From Teredinibacter haidensis (lineage in GTDB: Bacteria > Pseudomonadota > Gammaproteobacteria > Pseudomonadales > Cellvibrionaceae), in NCBI RefSeq assembly GCF_014211975.1, contig NZ_CP060084.1, positions 1,426,001 through 1,490,000 of the forward strand: a stretch of 64,000 bases of DNA. The letters are read 5' to 3'. Made by a program: the position numbers and the translations under genes. Under the pieces are notes generated by a model. That model did not search any database, was not told the DNA's origin, and saw only the letters and a program-made list of their open reading frames with translations. Of this stretch, positions 44,531 to 55,300 are shown in pieces; within the stretch, counting starts at the first letter, position 1, and every line of letters begins with the position of its first letter.

Positions 44531-44590
44531 AACACCCCCTCCCTCCCAGCCCCAAAAAAATCTGGTTGCCGCGTTGCTATGGTTGTTTGG

Positions 44591-47500
44591 CTAGCGCCAT
44601 TGCACATGAATCGCGTCCTCCATAAATGGGTACTTGATAACACTGAAGCCCCAGGGCAAGCGGTCGAGAAGCACATCTAATGGGTGCGATTCCACTTTAA
44701 GCTCCCAGCCTTTGTCGTCGACCAAACGCAGCTCACCCCAACGCTGCAAAAACGTTTCCCGTAAACCGGCTACGCTGGTGGCCCCTAGTACACGCCAATG
44801 TTGAATAACCGCTTTAAGCAATTCTTCACAGGTGTTTTGTTCTTCTTTGGTGAGCTTCGGCAGGGGCACTAAGGTGTTGGGTTTAATACCGCATATAGCG
44901 TTAAACAACCCCCAGAGAGACGGCAAAGACACCTGTGCCGCACATTCTCCGTGGCTTAAATAGTATAAAAGCTGAAGCGCTTTGCCCTGCTCTGTGGCTT
45001 TTATTGTTTGATCTTTAAGTAATGCCATGCGCTCAAATAGCACGGCAAGGTAAGGCGCCAACACCACCACCCCGGCACCGTCTACCAGTACGCCTTTCTC
45101 GTATTCCAATGCGACGTGTTTATCGCATTCAACAGCGCTTTCAGGGTTAAGGCGGGTTTGACGTTCACTTTCGCCGCTACTATGGCTAGCGCCCGCATTG
45201 AGGGGTGTCGATGGCATTAGCTTTTCATGCGGTGTGATTGGCTCGGCCTCTTCCATGCCGATATCCGCTACCGTTAACGACTGCAGTGCGGCTTGCATAA
45301 TGTAGTTAAAGGGCTTATCCGCCGAGTAATTACCAGAATACAGGTGGCGAATGGCGGATTTTAAGAAGCCGTCCATCGCGAAATTTTTGGGGTCAAGCTT
45401 CCAGAGTTTAAAAACGCGACAAACCGTTTGCTGAATAAACCAATCGACACTGACGCATTTTGAGACCACGAGCTGTACTGCTAGGCCATGGAAGATAACC
45501 GCAAGCCATTCCTTTTCGTGAAGGCAGTTATTTGACTGAAAAACACCAGCCCACTCCCTTTCTTTATCCGTTTCCTTCTTGTTTTCGATCGCCAATAACG
45601 TGGTTTGGCAATGGGCTAGAATCATCTGTAGCACTTGTGCGACGGGGTAAAGACGTTGCATTTTTTGGGGATCGACGAGATAACAATAGTCAAGTAAAAC
45701 AGCTTCACCCTGATCCGCAATACGGTGCGTGTTTTCCAATGATTGGCTCATTAACATAACGTTGTTTTTAGCAATCGACTTTTTAGCGGCTGAAGGGTTT
45801 GGTGTTTGGATGGCAATGGCGTTTGTATTAAGCGCTTCATTGGCGGCAATGTGTTTAGGCGGTATCGCCACTGTAGCGAGAGAAGGGTTCGGCTGCGGCT
45901 GCCAATGATTAGCGCCTTTTAGTAGGTGCTCTAGGTCAATCAACCCTCCTTGAAGGAGTGCGCCAATAACCATTACATAAAACGCTCGGCGGTCACGCGC
46001 TTTAAGGGCGTATTGTTCGATTGAGTATTTTAATGCTGAACAACTCTGCCCCCCAACCCCGTGTAGCGTAAGACAGCGGTTTGCCAATTGCTTTAACGCC
46101 GCGGCCGAAAGGTTCCGGTAGAGGTTTTCATTGGGAATGAACTGATCAACTATTCGTTGAGCCAGACGCTTAAAATAAAGGCTGTGTCGATCTGACAGTA
46201 CGTTAATTAGGACCGTCCAGCGGCCTAAGTTTGGCGGCGAAGTGGCTGTGAGTAACCCGATAATTTCCGAAAAAAAGGCCGCGCCCTCCTGCCCTAACGA
46301 CATTTGTTGTGCCCAGGTGCTTACTGGCGCGGTTTCAAACGTGGTAAGCGCTAAAGCCGCTAAGGGCTGTGTTTCCGTAGACCCGGGCGAGCGTGATGTA
46401 TCGGAAATATCTAGACCGACGATTACTCGCCAGTGTATTGCCAAGGCTTTGGGCAATTCAGCATGTTCGAGGTGCCCTTGTAAATACACTAACAGTGCCT
46501 GGTAGTTTACATTGTAGCGGCCACTCATCTGCCTTAATAAACTTCGTGCGTAACTGCGTTGATTAAATTCGCTGCCCCGCTCTAGCACTAAATATGAAAA
46601 TGTAAATTCGCGTACGGCTAAAGAAAGGCTATTTGAGGTATTACCTGACGAGTGATTAGCGTAGGAATATAGGCTCTTATATTGCGGGTTATTTGTTTCT
46701 GAGAAGCCGTTTATAAGGTTATGAATTGCGGCCGTGGACTGCCAAATGCCCTGAATCAATTCCTGTGCATTAAGATCTAATATGCCCACTAATTCAGCTT
46801 GTATAGTCAGCGGCAGGTTGCTGACAACCCGTTGCCTTACCGCTATTGGTTGCATAAGCAAGCACAGTAACGAGCGTATGGTTTTCACGTTGCCAGATTT
46901 AATCGTGCACCAATGCGCGGCACTGATATTCCAATCACCTTTTTGAATAGCTTTCACCAATGGGGTAAACACATTGTGTTGATCGGCACCGTTCACCATC
47001 GGCTGACTAACGGTGTTGGCTAACGGTTGTGGTAGGTGACTGACGCTAGATATCGGTGGCGTTTTTAACAGATTCAAACCCTGTTGAATGTCCCTCCATA
47101 GCGCGTTTTTTTGATCCACACATGAGGTTTTTTGAAAGACCAGCTTTAGATCTGCTGTTGATCGCCCGGTTAAGGTGGATAAGCCCTGTAATACGCTCTC
47201 TAAATAATGGCATAGTAGATTCTGACCGGATAACGGTCTAACGGAAGATGCATTGTTATTGAGAAAGAATACTAGCGTGACATGCGCGAGAAATTTCGCT
47301 TGATTAACCGGCTCGCCCTGCCCCCGGTGCCACAACGAGGAGACTAATGATAGGTACGGCTCTAAATAGTAGTAGTTACTGGCACACAGGTGTTGACACA
47401 GTTGTGCTTGAAGATTTCCCGGTAGATTGACCAACACGTTGGCGATATTCGCAACGCTGTTTACGCTGCGAAGTAACACTACCAATTTGTGGGGATTATA

Positions 47501-48739
47501 ACGCAATAGGTATATCACGCTGTGAATAAAGCCGCGTTCTGTTTCGCCCTCAATATTCGCCAGTGTTAAACCGTGCGTAACCGTGCGAATAGCGCGGTGA
47601 TAATCGAGTTCGATGACTTGCCCTATTTCAGGCTCACCACGTTCGACGGTTGGGCCTAAATAATCATCTGGCTCCAGTATCTCCAATAGTTCTTGTTTGA
47701 GAATGTGGGACGAATCCACGTTGTGTAAGATCTCCCGCAGATGCTGGCTGAGCGCGCGACTATCCATATTGTTATGTTGGGCCATTTGCCGCATTAAGCT
47801 ACGCATATAGATTTTTCGATTAAATCGACTCCCCCTTTCACAGGTCATATACGCCAACGAAAATTCCACTAAGTAACGACGGCTCAAACACGCACTGAAG
47901 TTACTGCACGTAGGGGTTTCATTTTTAGGTGTGGGAGAAGACGGTTCTAAACGCGCGTGCAGGTGTTGTGATTGCACATTATTGTGAATATTTGACGCGG
48001 TCTTTGATCGTAGGTCAGTGTCCGTTTTAGTGCTGGTTTTATTGGCACCAGGGCGAAGGTGTTGCCCGAGTCGCACCGGCTCTATTGTCGATAAGGCTGC
48101 AATAACACGTAAAATGTAATCTGCTTGCGTGGGCTCCAATACCACCATTATCTGGTTTTGTAGCGCTTCAGGAAATTGGCTTGCAACGAGCGTTCGATTG
48201 GGTGTTTGCTGTAAATATTCAACCATGCTGTTGCGCAATGTAGCCGGATCCTGCTGCGCCCATTGTTGCCAATAGCGCTCCAATAACCTTAGCGCACTGC
48301 CATCACAATGGGCCGTGTTACTACCACCGAATATTATACGTAACACGTTTTCTAGTGTTAAACCTAGATCGGATGATTGTGGCCCCACTGGACTGGCCGT
48401 GTACTCTGGCGACCACTGATCGCTGTCACAATGCATGCTGTAGCGAATGGAGGCTTTTAATTCTTGGATAAAACAGCGGCAAAATTCTTGTTTAAACGAT
48501 TCCGTTGATTCGGCCTGGATTTGAAGCTGCAAATGATGAATACGGATGTCCGGAATCGTTTTTTGTGGTGACTGTTCCCATTGTCGGGATATTTTTTTCC
48601 ATTCTTGTTCAAGAATGGAATCAACCAACGGTAGCACGCAGTTTTGAGACCAGAGGGATACATCCTGATCCTCGCCATGAGCACCATCGGCTATAATATT
48701 TGAATCAAAGTTTAGCTCCAGGTGATGAATACTATTCAT
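44591..48739 (-). CDS. eCIS tape-measure protein (Afp14/Pvc14-like), long
   Basis: 1382 aa. The start (IHHLELNFDSN) and the C-terminus (GAGVVVLAPYLAVLFERMAL, then LDVLLDRLPWGFSVIKYPFM) match the contractile-injection-system tape-measure family. Its length should set the length of the tube. The middle carries at least two copies of a ~50-residue unit with ERGSxFNxxxYxRSLxRQM (near 47880-47730 and 46625-46470). It overlaps the upstream baseplate gene as ATGA. Confidence 0.88.
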   Translation of the reverse strand: MNSIHHLELNFDSNIIADGAHGEDQDVSLWSQNCVLPLVDSILEQEWKKISRQWEQSPQKTIPDIRIHHLQLQIQAESTESFKQEFCRCFIQELKASIRYSMHCDSDQWSPEYTASPVGPQSSDLGLTLENVLRIIFGGSNTAHCDGSALRLLERYWQQWAQQDPATLRNSMVEYLQQTPNRTLVASQFPEALQNQIMVVLEPTQADYILRVIAALSTIEPVRLGQHLRPGANKTSTKTDTDLRSKTASNIHNNVQSQHLHARLEPSSPTPKNETPTCSNFSACLSRRYLVEFSLAYMTCERGSRFNRKIYMRSLMRQMAQHNNMDSRALSQHLREILHNVDSSHILKQELLEILEPDDYLGPTVERGEPEIGQVIELDYHRAIRTVTHGLTLANIEGETERGFIHSVIYLLRYNPHKLVVLLRSVNSVANIANVLVNLPGNLQAQLCQHLCASNYYYLEPYLSLVSSLWHRGQGEPVNQAKFLAHVTLVFFLNNNASSVRPLSGQNLLCHYLESVLQGLSTLTGRSTADLKLVFQKTSCVDQKNALWRDIQQGLNLLKTPPISSVSHLPQPLANTVSQPMVNGADQHNVFTPLVKAIQKGDWNISAAHWCTIKSGNVKTIRSLLCLLMQPIAVRQRVVSNLPLTIQAELVGILDLNAQELIQGIWQSTAAIHNLINGFSETNNPQYKSLYSYANHSSGNTSNSLSLAVREFTFSYLVLERGSEFNQRSYARSLLRQMSGRYNVNYQALLVYLQGHLEHAELPKALAIHWRVIVGLDISDTSRSPGSTETQPLAALALTTFETAPVSTWAQQMSLGQEGAAFFSEIIGLLTATSPPNLGRWTVLINVLSDRHSLYFKRLAQRIVDQFIPNENLYRNLSAAALKQLANRCLTLHGVGGQSCSALKYSIEQYALKARDRRAFYVMVIGALLQGGLIDLEHLLKGANHWQPQPNPSLATVAIPPKHIAANEALNTNAIAIQTPNPSAAKKSIAKNNVMLMSQSLENTHRIADQGEAVLLDYCYLVDPQKMQRLYPVAQVLQMILAHCQTTLLAIENKKETDKEREWAGVFQSNNCLHEKEWLAVIFHGLAVQLVVSKCVSVDWFIQQTVCRVFKLWKLDPKNFAMDGFLKSAIRHLYSGNYSADKPFNYIMQAALQSLTVADIGMEEAEPITPHEKLMPSTPLNAGASHSSGESERQTRLNPESAVECDKHVALEYEKGVLVDGAGVVVLAPYLAVLFERMALLKDQTIKATEQGKALQLLYYLSHGECAAQVSLPSLWGLFNAICGIKPNTLVPLPKLTKEEQNTCEELLKAVIQHWRVLGATSVAGLRETFLQRWGELRLVDDKGWELKVESHPLDVLLDRLPWGFSVIKYPFMEDAIHVQWR

Positions 48740-51414
48740 GACTCAGACCTTTGTTCAAACTCCGTTATTAGCGCCATTAATTTATGTGATAAATGATTAA
48801 GACGCTGAGGTTTTTTAGCGTTGGATTTTTCATGGCACCAATTTTTAAAGAGAACTTCAAACGTTTCCATTTCTACGTATGACACCCAATGTATGTGAGT
48901 ATAAAGATGCGCGGGCATTTCTCGTAGGATAAGATCGTTGACATACAGCTGAAAATCCTCATCCCGAAAACGCGCTGACCAGGAGGGTAAGATTACACTA
49001 ACTTGGTTAACATGCCGCTCAAACCAAGGGTTTTCTGCGACAGGCGTTTCGACTGAAGAATTTTTAACCGGTGCGTTCTTCAAAGATTCCAATGCGCGCT
49101 GGCTGTGACGCATACGTTCGTCAACGGGAAGCAACAAATTATGTTCCAGCACATGCAGGCCTTCCATGTTTATGTTCAGTTGCTGAATACAGAAGCACAG
49201 TTGATTCGCCGCGACAACGGCTTCGCTCTTGTTTTTAAAACTCATCAAATAGAGCCAGTTGGCCTGTAACGGTGAGAGACCATTCAAATTAATAAAGAGT
49301 TCTATCTGCCGTTTATTGTTAACCTGCCCTAGGCGATAGCACTCGAGGTTGGCACCGGCTTGAAACAAAATATTTTGTAAGTTGTCCAGATTCGTGAACG
49401 CTAGGTTTTTGACATAATGAAAGGTTTTCCAGCTCTCATCCTCTTTAATATGTCTATGCGGAGCCGCGACAAAATCACTTGCCTGACTAACAATAGTTGC
49501 TTTATTAATATTCTGATAAAAAGCCGTTGCGAGGGGGTTGTCTTCCTTTTTGGCGTTTGGATCGAGGTGAAAGCCCATCGAGCTTTCGTTATGTATTAAC
49601 CCACATTTAATTAAAGGGTGAACTGTGGATAGACGAACATCTGAGAGCCCCAGAACTAACCGCAATCGCTTTTCGATATAGGGGATATTGTCTTTACCCC
49701 AGCTAGATTTCCGATAATTAAAAGCGCCAGCGCGGTTCTCGGCGTATTCATGAATTCGCTCTAAATGATTTTTTTTGTTCTCTAAAATACGTTGATTTTT
49801 CTCTGTCTCCGAAAAGTAGGGGTTGCGAAACTCCCAACCAAATATTTCCCTATCACGACCATTCATCGCGCTTAAAAAGTCTAAGACTAGGGATTTTCGC
49901 TGGGGGTAATTGTCATAAGCCTCTAAATTTACAAGGAAATCTTGCCCAGGTAAGTAGGAATATAAAGCGTTTATACCAGGGATAACACTGGCGTCCAAGC
50001 CCTGGCAAGGATAAGACGTTTTGCCGGTAATATCTGACGATAGAAAATGTTTGGCGTTATCTAAAATACCAAGATGATCACTCATAAATTGATCGAAGAG
50101 CATTAAATACCCTTTTAATTGCTTGGTTTGCGCCTTTCGCTTATCCGATTCATGTGCCGATAGGCCAAACGCGTTGATGCCATAGTTATTCGGAAATTGC
50201 GATTGAATGGACACATAAGACAGTAAGTCTTTATGCGCACCGGGCCAGGCAGTGGGTGATTTATCCACCCGGCTTGCTTGCCGCTGCAATCGTTTGGCGT
50301 TGAGTAAATTATGAACCTTGACTTTAAGCTGGCCAGTTCGATAGGCGAGCTTTCGATGATTGAAGACAAGGGTAAGCGATTTTTCATTTTCAGACTCGGG
50401 AAGACGTAACCGTAGGCTGTAATCGCCATTTATAGTGTCTGCTAAATTCAACGGTTGGTAGCCCTCGGGTTGCTGGCTATCGGTTTCCCACAACCTTGCA
50501 TTGTCAACTTCTAGTACACCGGGAAGTTGAGTTAACGCCGCAATAAGCCCGGCTAATGATCGAGCGGCATTCGCATCCTGTAACGCTTTGTCTGTTATGC
50601 AAAGATAGTTAAGGCCGGGGCCGTCACTATCACTGCCGTCCTTGTTGTTTTTGTAGTCGCTACAGTCACTGTTGGTGTTATATTGCACTTCACCTAGCAA
50701 ATAGGATTGTGCTTGCAGGTAAAGCTGAGCCAACAGCTCTTCTTCTTGGCAAGATGCTATCACCGTATTGTCTACATAAACACGTGCTTCGATAAACAGC
50801 GTTTTACTTTCGGCCAGATTAACTGAAAAAAGGTCCTCACCTAAGTTGCGTATACCGTGAAAGCAACGGTCAACCTGTTTGAATAGGCTATCCCGCTCTG
50901 CGCGACTCGCAAGGTGATTGCGGGTGTGAAGGGTTAATTGGTAGAGCCAGGGCAGTTCACAAGCATTGTCACCACGACCTAGATTGAAAACTGTCTGCTT
51001 GATTTTGATAGAAGCTAGCGCCGGAACCGCATCAAGAAAATATTTGATTTTATCGTTATGGCTTACCGGTCGACAAACTAAGGATTCGTTCGGTGTATAA
51101 AGTCCATGGTGATGTAGATCCACTTCATGCTGGTCGTTGGCAAATAACTCTTCAATGGAATATTCAGTGCGATAATTTAAATCTGAGAGGCCGTAGCACA
51201 ATTGCTCGAGAATGGTGACGCCAGGATCGTGAAGATTGTAATCGCTCCAACGGTGAGAAGAGAGACGCTGTACTGCGTTAAGCATGGTCTCACGTAGTTT
51301 TTCGAACTCGCTGGGCCCGCGTTCGCGTTCAATGTAAATGGAGTGCCTATGTTGAGGGTCGAGAATTTCTTGACCTTGATTTATCTTTGCTAACGAGCCG
51401 GAAACATCATTCAT
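48736..51414 (-). CDS. eCIS baseplate wedge protein (Afp12/Pvc12-like)
   Basis: 892 aa. Near the N-terminus it has SDYNLHDPGVTILEQLCYGL followed by SDLNYRTEYSI, a hallmark of the second large baseplate protein of eCIS. The rest has no motif I can name. Position between the fibre-like gene (8 bp overlap) and the tape measure (4 bp overlap) agrees with Afp12. Confidence 0.87.
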   Translation of the reverse strand: MNDVSGSLAKINQGQEILDPQHRHSIYIERERGPSEFEKLRETMLNAVQRLSSHRWSDYNLHDPGVTILEQLCYGLSDLNYRTEYSIEELFANDQHEVDLHHHGLYTPNESLVCRPVSHNDKIKYFLDAVPALASIKIKQTVFNLGRGDNACELPWLYQLTLHTRNHLASRAERDSLFKQVDRCFHGIRNLGEDLFSVNLAESKTLFIEARVYVDNTVIASCQEEELLAQLYLQAQSYLLGEVQYNTNSDCSDYKNNKDGSDSDGPGLNYLCITDKALQDANAARSLAGLIAALTQLPGVLEVDNARLWETDSQQPEGYQPLNLADTINGDYSLRLRLPESENEKSLTLVFNHRKLAYRTGQLKVKVHNLLNAKRLQRQASRVDKSPTAWPGAHKDLLSYVSIQSQFPNNYGINAFGLSAHESDKRKAQTKQLKGYLMLFDQFMSDHLGILDNAKHFLSSDITGKTSYPCQGLDASVIPGINALYSYLPGQDFLVNLEAYDNYPQRKSLVLDFLSAMNGRDREIFGWEFRNPYFSETEKNQRILENKKNHLERIHEYAENRAGAFNYRKSSWGKDNIPYIEKRLRLVLGLSDVRLSTVHPLIKCGLIHNESSMGFHLDPNAKKEDNPLATAFYQNINKATIVSQASDFVAAPHRHIKEDESWKTFHYVKNLAFTNLDNLQNILFQAGANLECYRLGQVNNKRQIELFINLNGLSPLQANWLYLMSFKNKSEAVVAANQLCFCIQQLNINMEGLHVLEHNLLLPVDERMRHSQRALESLKNAPVKNSSVETPVAENPWFERHVNQVSVILPSWSARFRDEDFQLYVNDLILREMPAHLYTHIHWVSYVEMETFEVLFKNWCHEKSNAKKPQRLNHLSHKLMALITEFEQRSES

Positions 51415-52303
51415 TACTGAGGTCTCCCTGCGCTTGCTCGTCTAGGGACGTAAACCTATCGTCATCACTCCACAACCGTGTTATGTGAAAATCGAGAACG
51501 CTAATCTGCGTGTCGGATTTACTGTCCACGCGTACGTTGGATGAACCGTAGGTACAGTTTGTACGGATCTGTAACTGATAACCGTTTTTTGCGTCGTCAT
51601 CCGTCCAGCGTAGCTTAATACGATGTAGCAATGAATCGTGAAATACCTGTGTATAACGAATACGATTACGAAGCCCCAACCAAGACAAAAAGTCATTCTT
51701 TTTACTTCGCCAAGGGCAATGTAGGGCAATGGCATGAATTATTGCGTAACGCCGTTTTTCCGGGTTCTGTGCACGAGCAACCACTTCAAATGCTGCCCCC
51801 CCTTTTATGTTGTCCGCAATCGTATACCATTGCCCATCGGCCGGTACCGAACGAAATGAATGCCCGTAGGTTCCGCGCCGTTCAGATAAGTGCACACAGC
51901 CGTTAACGTCCAATGTACTTATTGGCCGCTTCGTACCCACGCCGATTCGAAGCTCATTGTTTTCTCGGGATAGACATAAAGCTTCTTTTAAACGTTGTTG
52001 GTTTAGAGGATCGACTTCCATTCCCGCTTGGTCATCGGCTTCGGATTGCCAGACCAAGTTATTATCAGCACCATCAAAGACTATTTTCCACACCGCCTGA
52101 TCACGCTTTTGTTCATCGTAATAGCTCGTTAATACCTTCGAGTCGGCGTAACTGGATATCTTGACACCATCGCGACTATTTTTCTCAAATCTATCGTCGT
52201 TTAGATTAATGGAGGAATCGATTAAATCGCAAAAACTTGACGATGTTGGTAGCGCACCGTCACCGAAGAACGATTTTAACGTGCTTCTATTTTGTTTAGA
52301 CAT
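51407..52303 (-). CDS. Short tail-fibre-like eCIS protein (Afp13 position)
   Basis: 298 aa. The N-terminus (LKSFFGDGALPTSSSFCDLI then DSSINLNDD) resembles the attachment region of phage and eCIS fibre proteins. RIGVGTKRPISTLDVNG at ~118-135 is the typical fibre shaft/collar motif. It is much shorter than Afp13, so it may be a baseplate-proximal connector or a minimal receptor binder. It overlaps both neighbours by 8 bp, between the two large baseplate genes. Confidence 0.65.
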   Translation of the reverse strand: MSKQNRSTLKSFFGDGALPTSSSFCDLIDSSINLNDDRFEKNSRDGVKISSYADSKVLTSYYDEQKRDQAVWKIVFDGADNNLVWQSEADDQAGMEVDPLNQQRLKEALCLSRENNELRIGVGTKRPISTLDVNGCVHLSERRGTYGHSFRSVPADGQWYTIADNIKGGAAFEVVARAQNPEKRRYAIIHAIALHCPWRSKKNDFLSWLGLRNRIRYTQVFHDSLLHRIKLRWTDDDAKNGYQLQIRTNCTYGSSNVRVDSKSDTQISVLDFHITRLWSDDDRFTSLDEQAQGDLSNE

Positions 52304-55300
52304 GTGAATGCCCTTCTTCCAAAATAAATGTGCCGCCTATTTCCATGGTATTGATGCCGACCGGCTGCGCTGCTCTTTCTTCAGCGTCACCTTCTAACAG
52401 TACGATATCGTGTCGTTCGGATGGGACGGGTAAGGTCCACGGTGTAACAGCCTGAATAAATAGCGGATCGCTATGGGGAGCTCGTTTATAATCCTCCCTC
52501 GCCGCCGTATCTTCCAGATGGTAGAAATCCGTTTTCTCAAGATCACGATACACTTTCAGTAGCGACACTTGCGTAGCAAATTTGACATAGGTTAGTTGGC
52601 GTATAAAACTCTCCACATCCTTTATTCGAATTTTCCAACCCAACCCTAGTTGCATGCCCGTTTTTGCCCACGGCGATAGAAAACGGGACAAATCTCCATT
52701 CAGTTGTTTTATTCGTAGCCCGTAACCGATTTTATCGAAAAAACTGACGGCGCAACGTACCCGTACCACCTCATAATGTGCATTGTTCACTTCTATCCTG
52801 ATATGAGGAAAACTCAATGACATCAGGTAGCGACGAATTTCTCCAAGCACAACAGCGTTAAGATGATGCCCTTGCGCATGAATATTGTCGATATCCGCCA
52901 AGCGGGGTGACACAATGACGGTGACTATACCCGGTGAGGGTTTTGCGTCCCCTAGCCGACAAGCCGGGAGGCATTTGACGCGATCGACCTGAGGAAAACG
53001 CTGGAGTACCAGTCGCTCGAAATCCCAGGGCGTGATGGCCCGATTTTTATGACGTAATTGCTCATTCAATCGCCGCTCAGCCTGTTCGTCTGTTTCTTCG
53101 TCTGGCTGACTAATGGCGGCTTCGTACTGGCGATAAGACTGCACACCCGCGATGGCAGGAATAGCCTGCCATTTATCACTGATACCAGGATGGTCTGACA
53201 CGGAGGGAACAGAATTCAGTTTAAGTGTTGTATCCGCAGATTTAACGGTAATGGTGTCAAATACGAGTTTCTCTAGACTGGCATATTGCGCCAGCCCTGT
53301 AGACCCTGAGAGGCGAAACCAATACCTATTCGAAGGAATAAGGCCGAGATGTCGCGCTTTGTCTTTGGGTAGTTCAATTTGGATAACGCCCGATCGACGA
53401 AGCCCATTAGTCGAGTCTGAAAGAATGGCAGATAGAGGAACGGACTTCCAGCCGGTCTCCGAATAATAGTGCCAATCAAGCTTTGATTTTTCTAAGCTGC
53501 GAGTATGCGTACTGTTTTCCCGAAGCTGAAAGTAGATATTCAAGGCGTCTGCTTTATTGGAGATATCAAAGGCCAAATAGAGATTACCGTCGTTCAACCA
53601 CTCAGGCAGAAGGGTAAACCCGCTTTCCTGTATCGGTTTTTGATTTAACTCATTTCCTAATGGCGTAAAATAGTAGGCGAAAGAACGGGGATCTTTTTCC
53701 GACGATTTTTTTTGAATGGCCGTCAAATCACGAACAAATACAATTTCATCCTCGGCGGCATAATCTAACTCAATATTTTTGATTTCCGGGGTGTAGGGCG
53801 ATTCAGGTAACGCTTTTTTACGCTTCTTGCGTGTGTTGTAAACCAGCGTGTCACTAAGAACTTGATTATAATCTTTATGACCAAACAGTTTACTTTTGGA
53901 GTTCAATGCCAGATTAATATACCCGGTTTGATGTTGATTAAATTGCCGATATTCCTGTTCAGTAAGCGCCGCACTCACTCTCGGTGGCTTAAAGATAACG
54001 GGGAAATCAATCTGCGTACGCGCGTTTAACTGCCGGGTTACGGGATGGTCGAGGAATAGAGGCGATACGTAATGCAAAGCGGGGTCTTGAGGTATTGGCT
54101 CGCCACCCACCAAGATTTGTACGGTGACTGAATAGTTGTCTGTTGCGTAGCCGGCACCGTACGCGCGGTAGTATTCCGAAAACCCACCGTAATTGGTGGG
54201 GATATTGTTCCAACGAATATGCATTCGAATTTTTTTAGTACGCTTACGTGCGAATTCAAAGCCACCTATACGTAATCGGCTACTGGATGATGGCGCAGCG
54301 GAAAAAGCTAGAAAGGGCTGGGACGTGTCGACTTGACCGTAGTCATTCAATACCGTTAGGTCTCGATACCCCTTTACTGAAACCTTTATGTTGCAGGTAC
54401 TGACCGCGACGCCGCGCAAATATGAATAAGGAAATACCGCAGCCGTAGGGCTAATCATCATTTGTAAGGCTGGGTAGAGGCCTTGAAAGCCATGTTTAAT
54501 CAAATCAGGCACTACCACGGCCGGATCAGTTTTTTGTAACCTCAAGCTAAAACATACTCTATTTGATCTTCCTACCCGGTGAATTTCATACTCACGTGGA
54601 GAAAACCAACCATTTTCACCGGTTAAACGAAATTTAAGGACGTTGCCCAGGTAATATAGAAGTATGGCTTTATCACTTAATAACAAATCCCTCTCTATGT
54701 CTTTAAACATTAATTCAAGCCGTGATCGTGATATTTGACTCATTTCAACGAGCGAGGGTAACTGAGAATTGAGCGTTTGTATTCTCTTCAAAAGTTGCTC
54801 TATCTCAATTTTATTTAGGTAGTCGTGAAAAAATATTCTGCGAATATTTATTTCTCTATGCACCAAGCCCAAGCTATGAACATCTTCAATATTCATATAT
54901 AAATAGAGGAAAAACTTGCGTAGAAATTGCTTCAGAGATTCCTCGTCAATCTTCGGGGGAAGTCTGTTTTTTCGAAAAAACGCTTGTATTACTCGCATTA
55001 GGCCTGAATATCGAGTCAGCTTTCGGGGTAATGCCCTATAAAGATCAACCGCAATTTTTTTAACCTCTGGGGTTAAGTCTTGAAATATCACTGATTCAGT
55101 AACGCCTGATTCGCTTTGTTGATTAACTATCAGCCTCTGTAATGTTCTATCGACCATATCTATCTGAATAGCAATATGGCGAGTCCCTTGCTTTAAATCC
55201 AGATGATCTGACTGAATACACAGGCCGAATTCAGCGTCTTCCTGCTGATTATTTTCTCCAGGAACCTCATCAGATCCGAAAAGATTGGATAGAAATGTTA

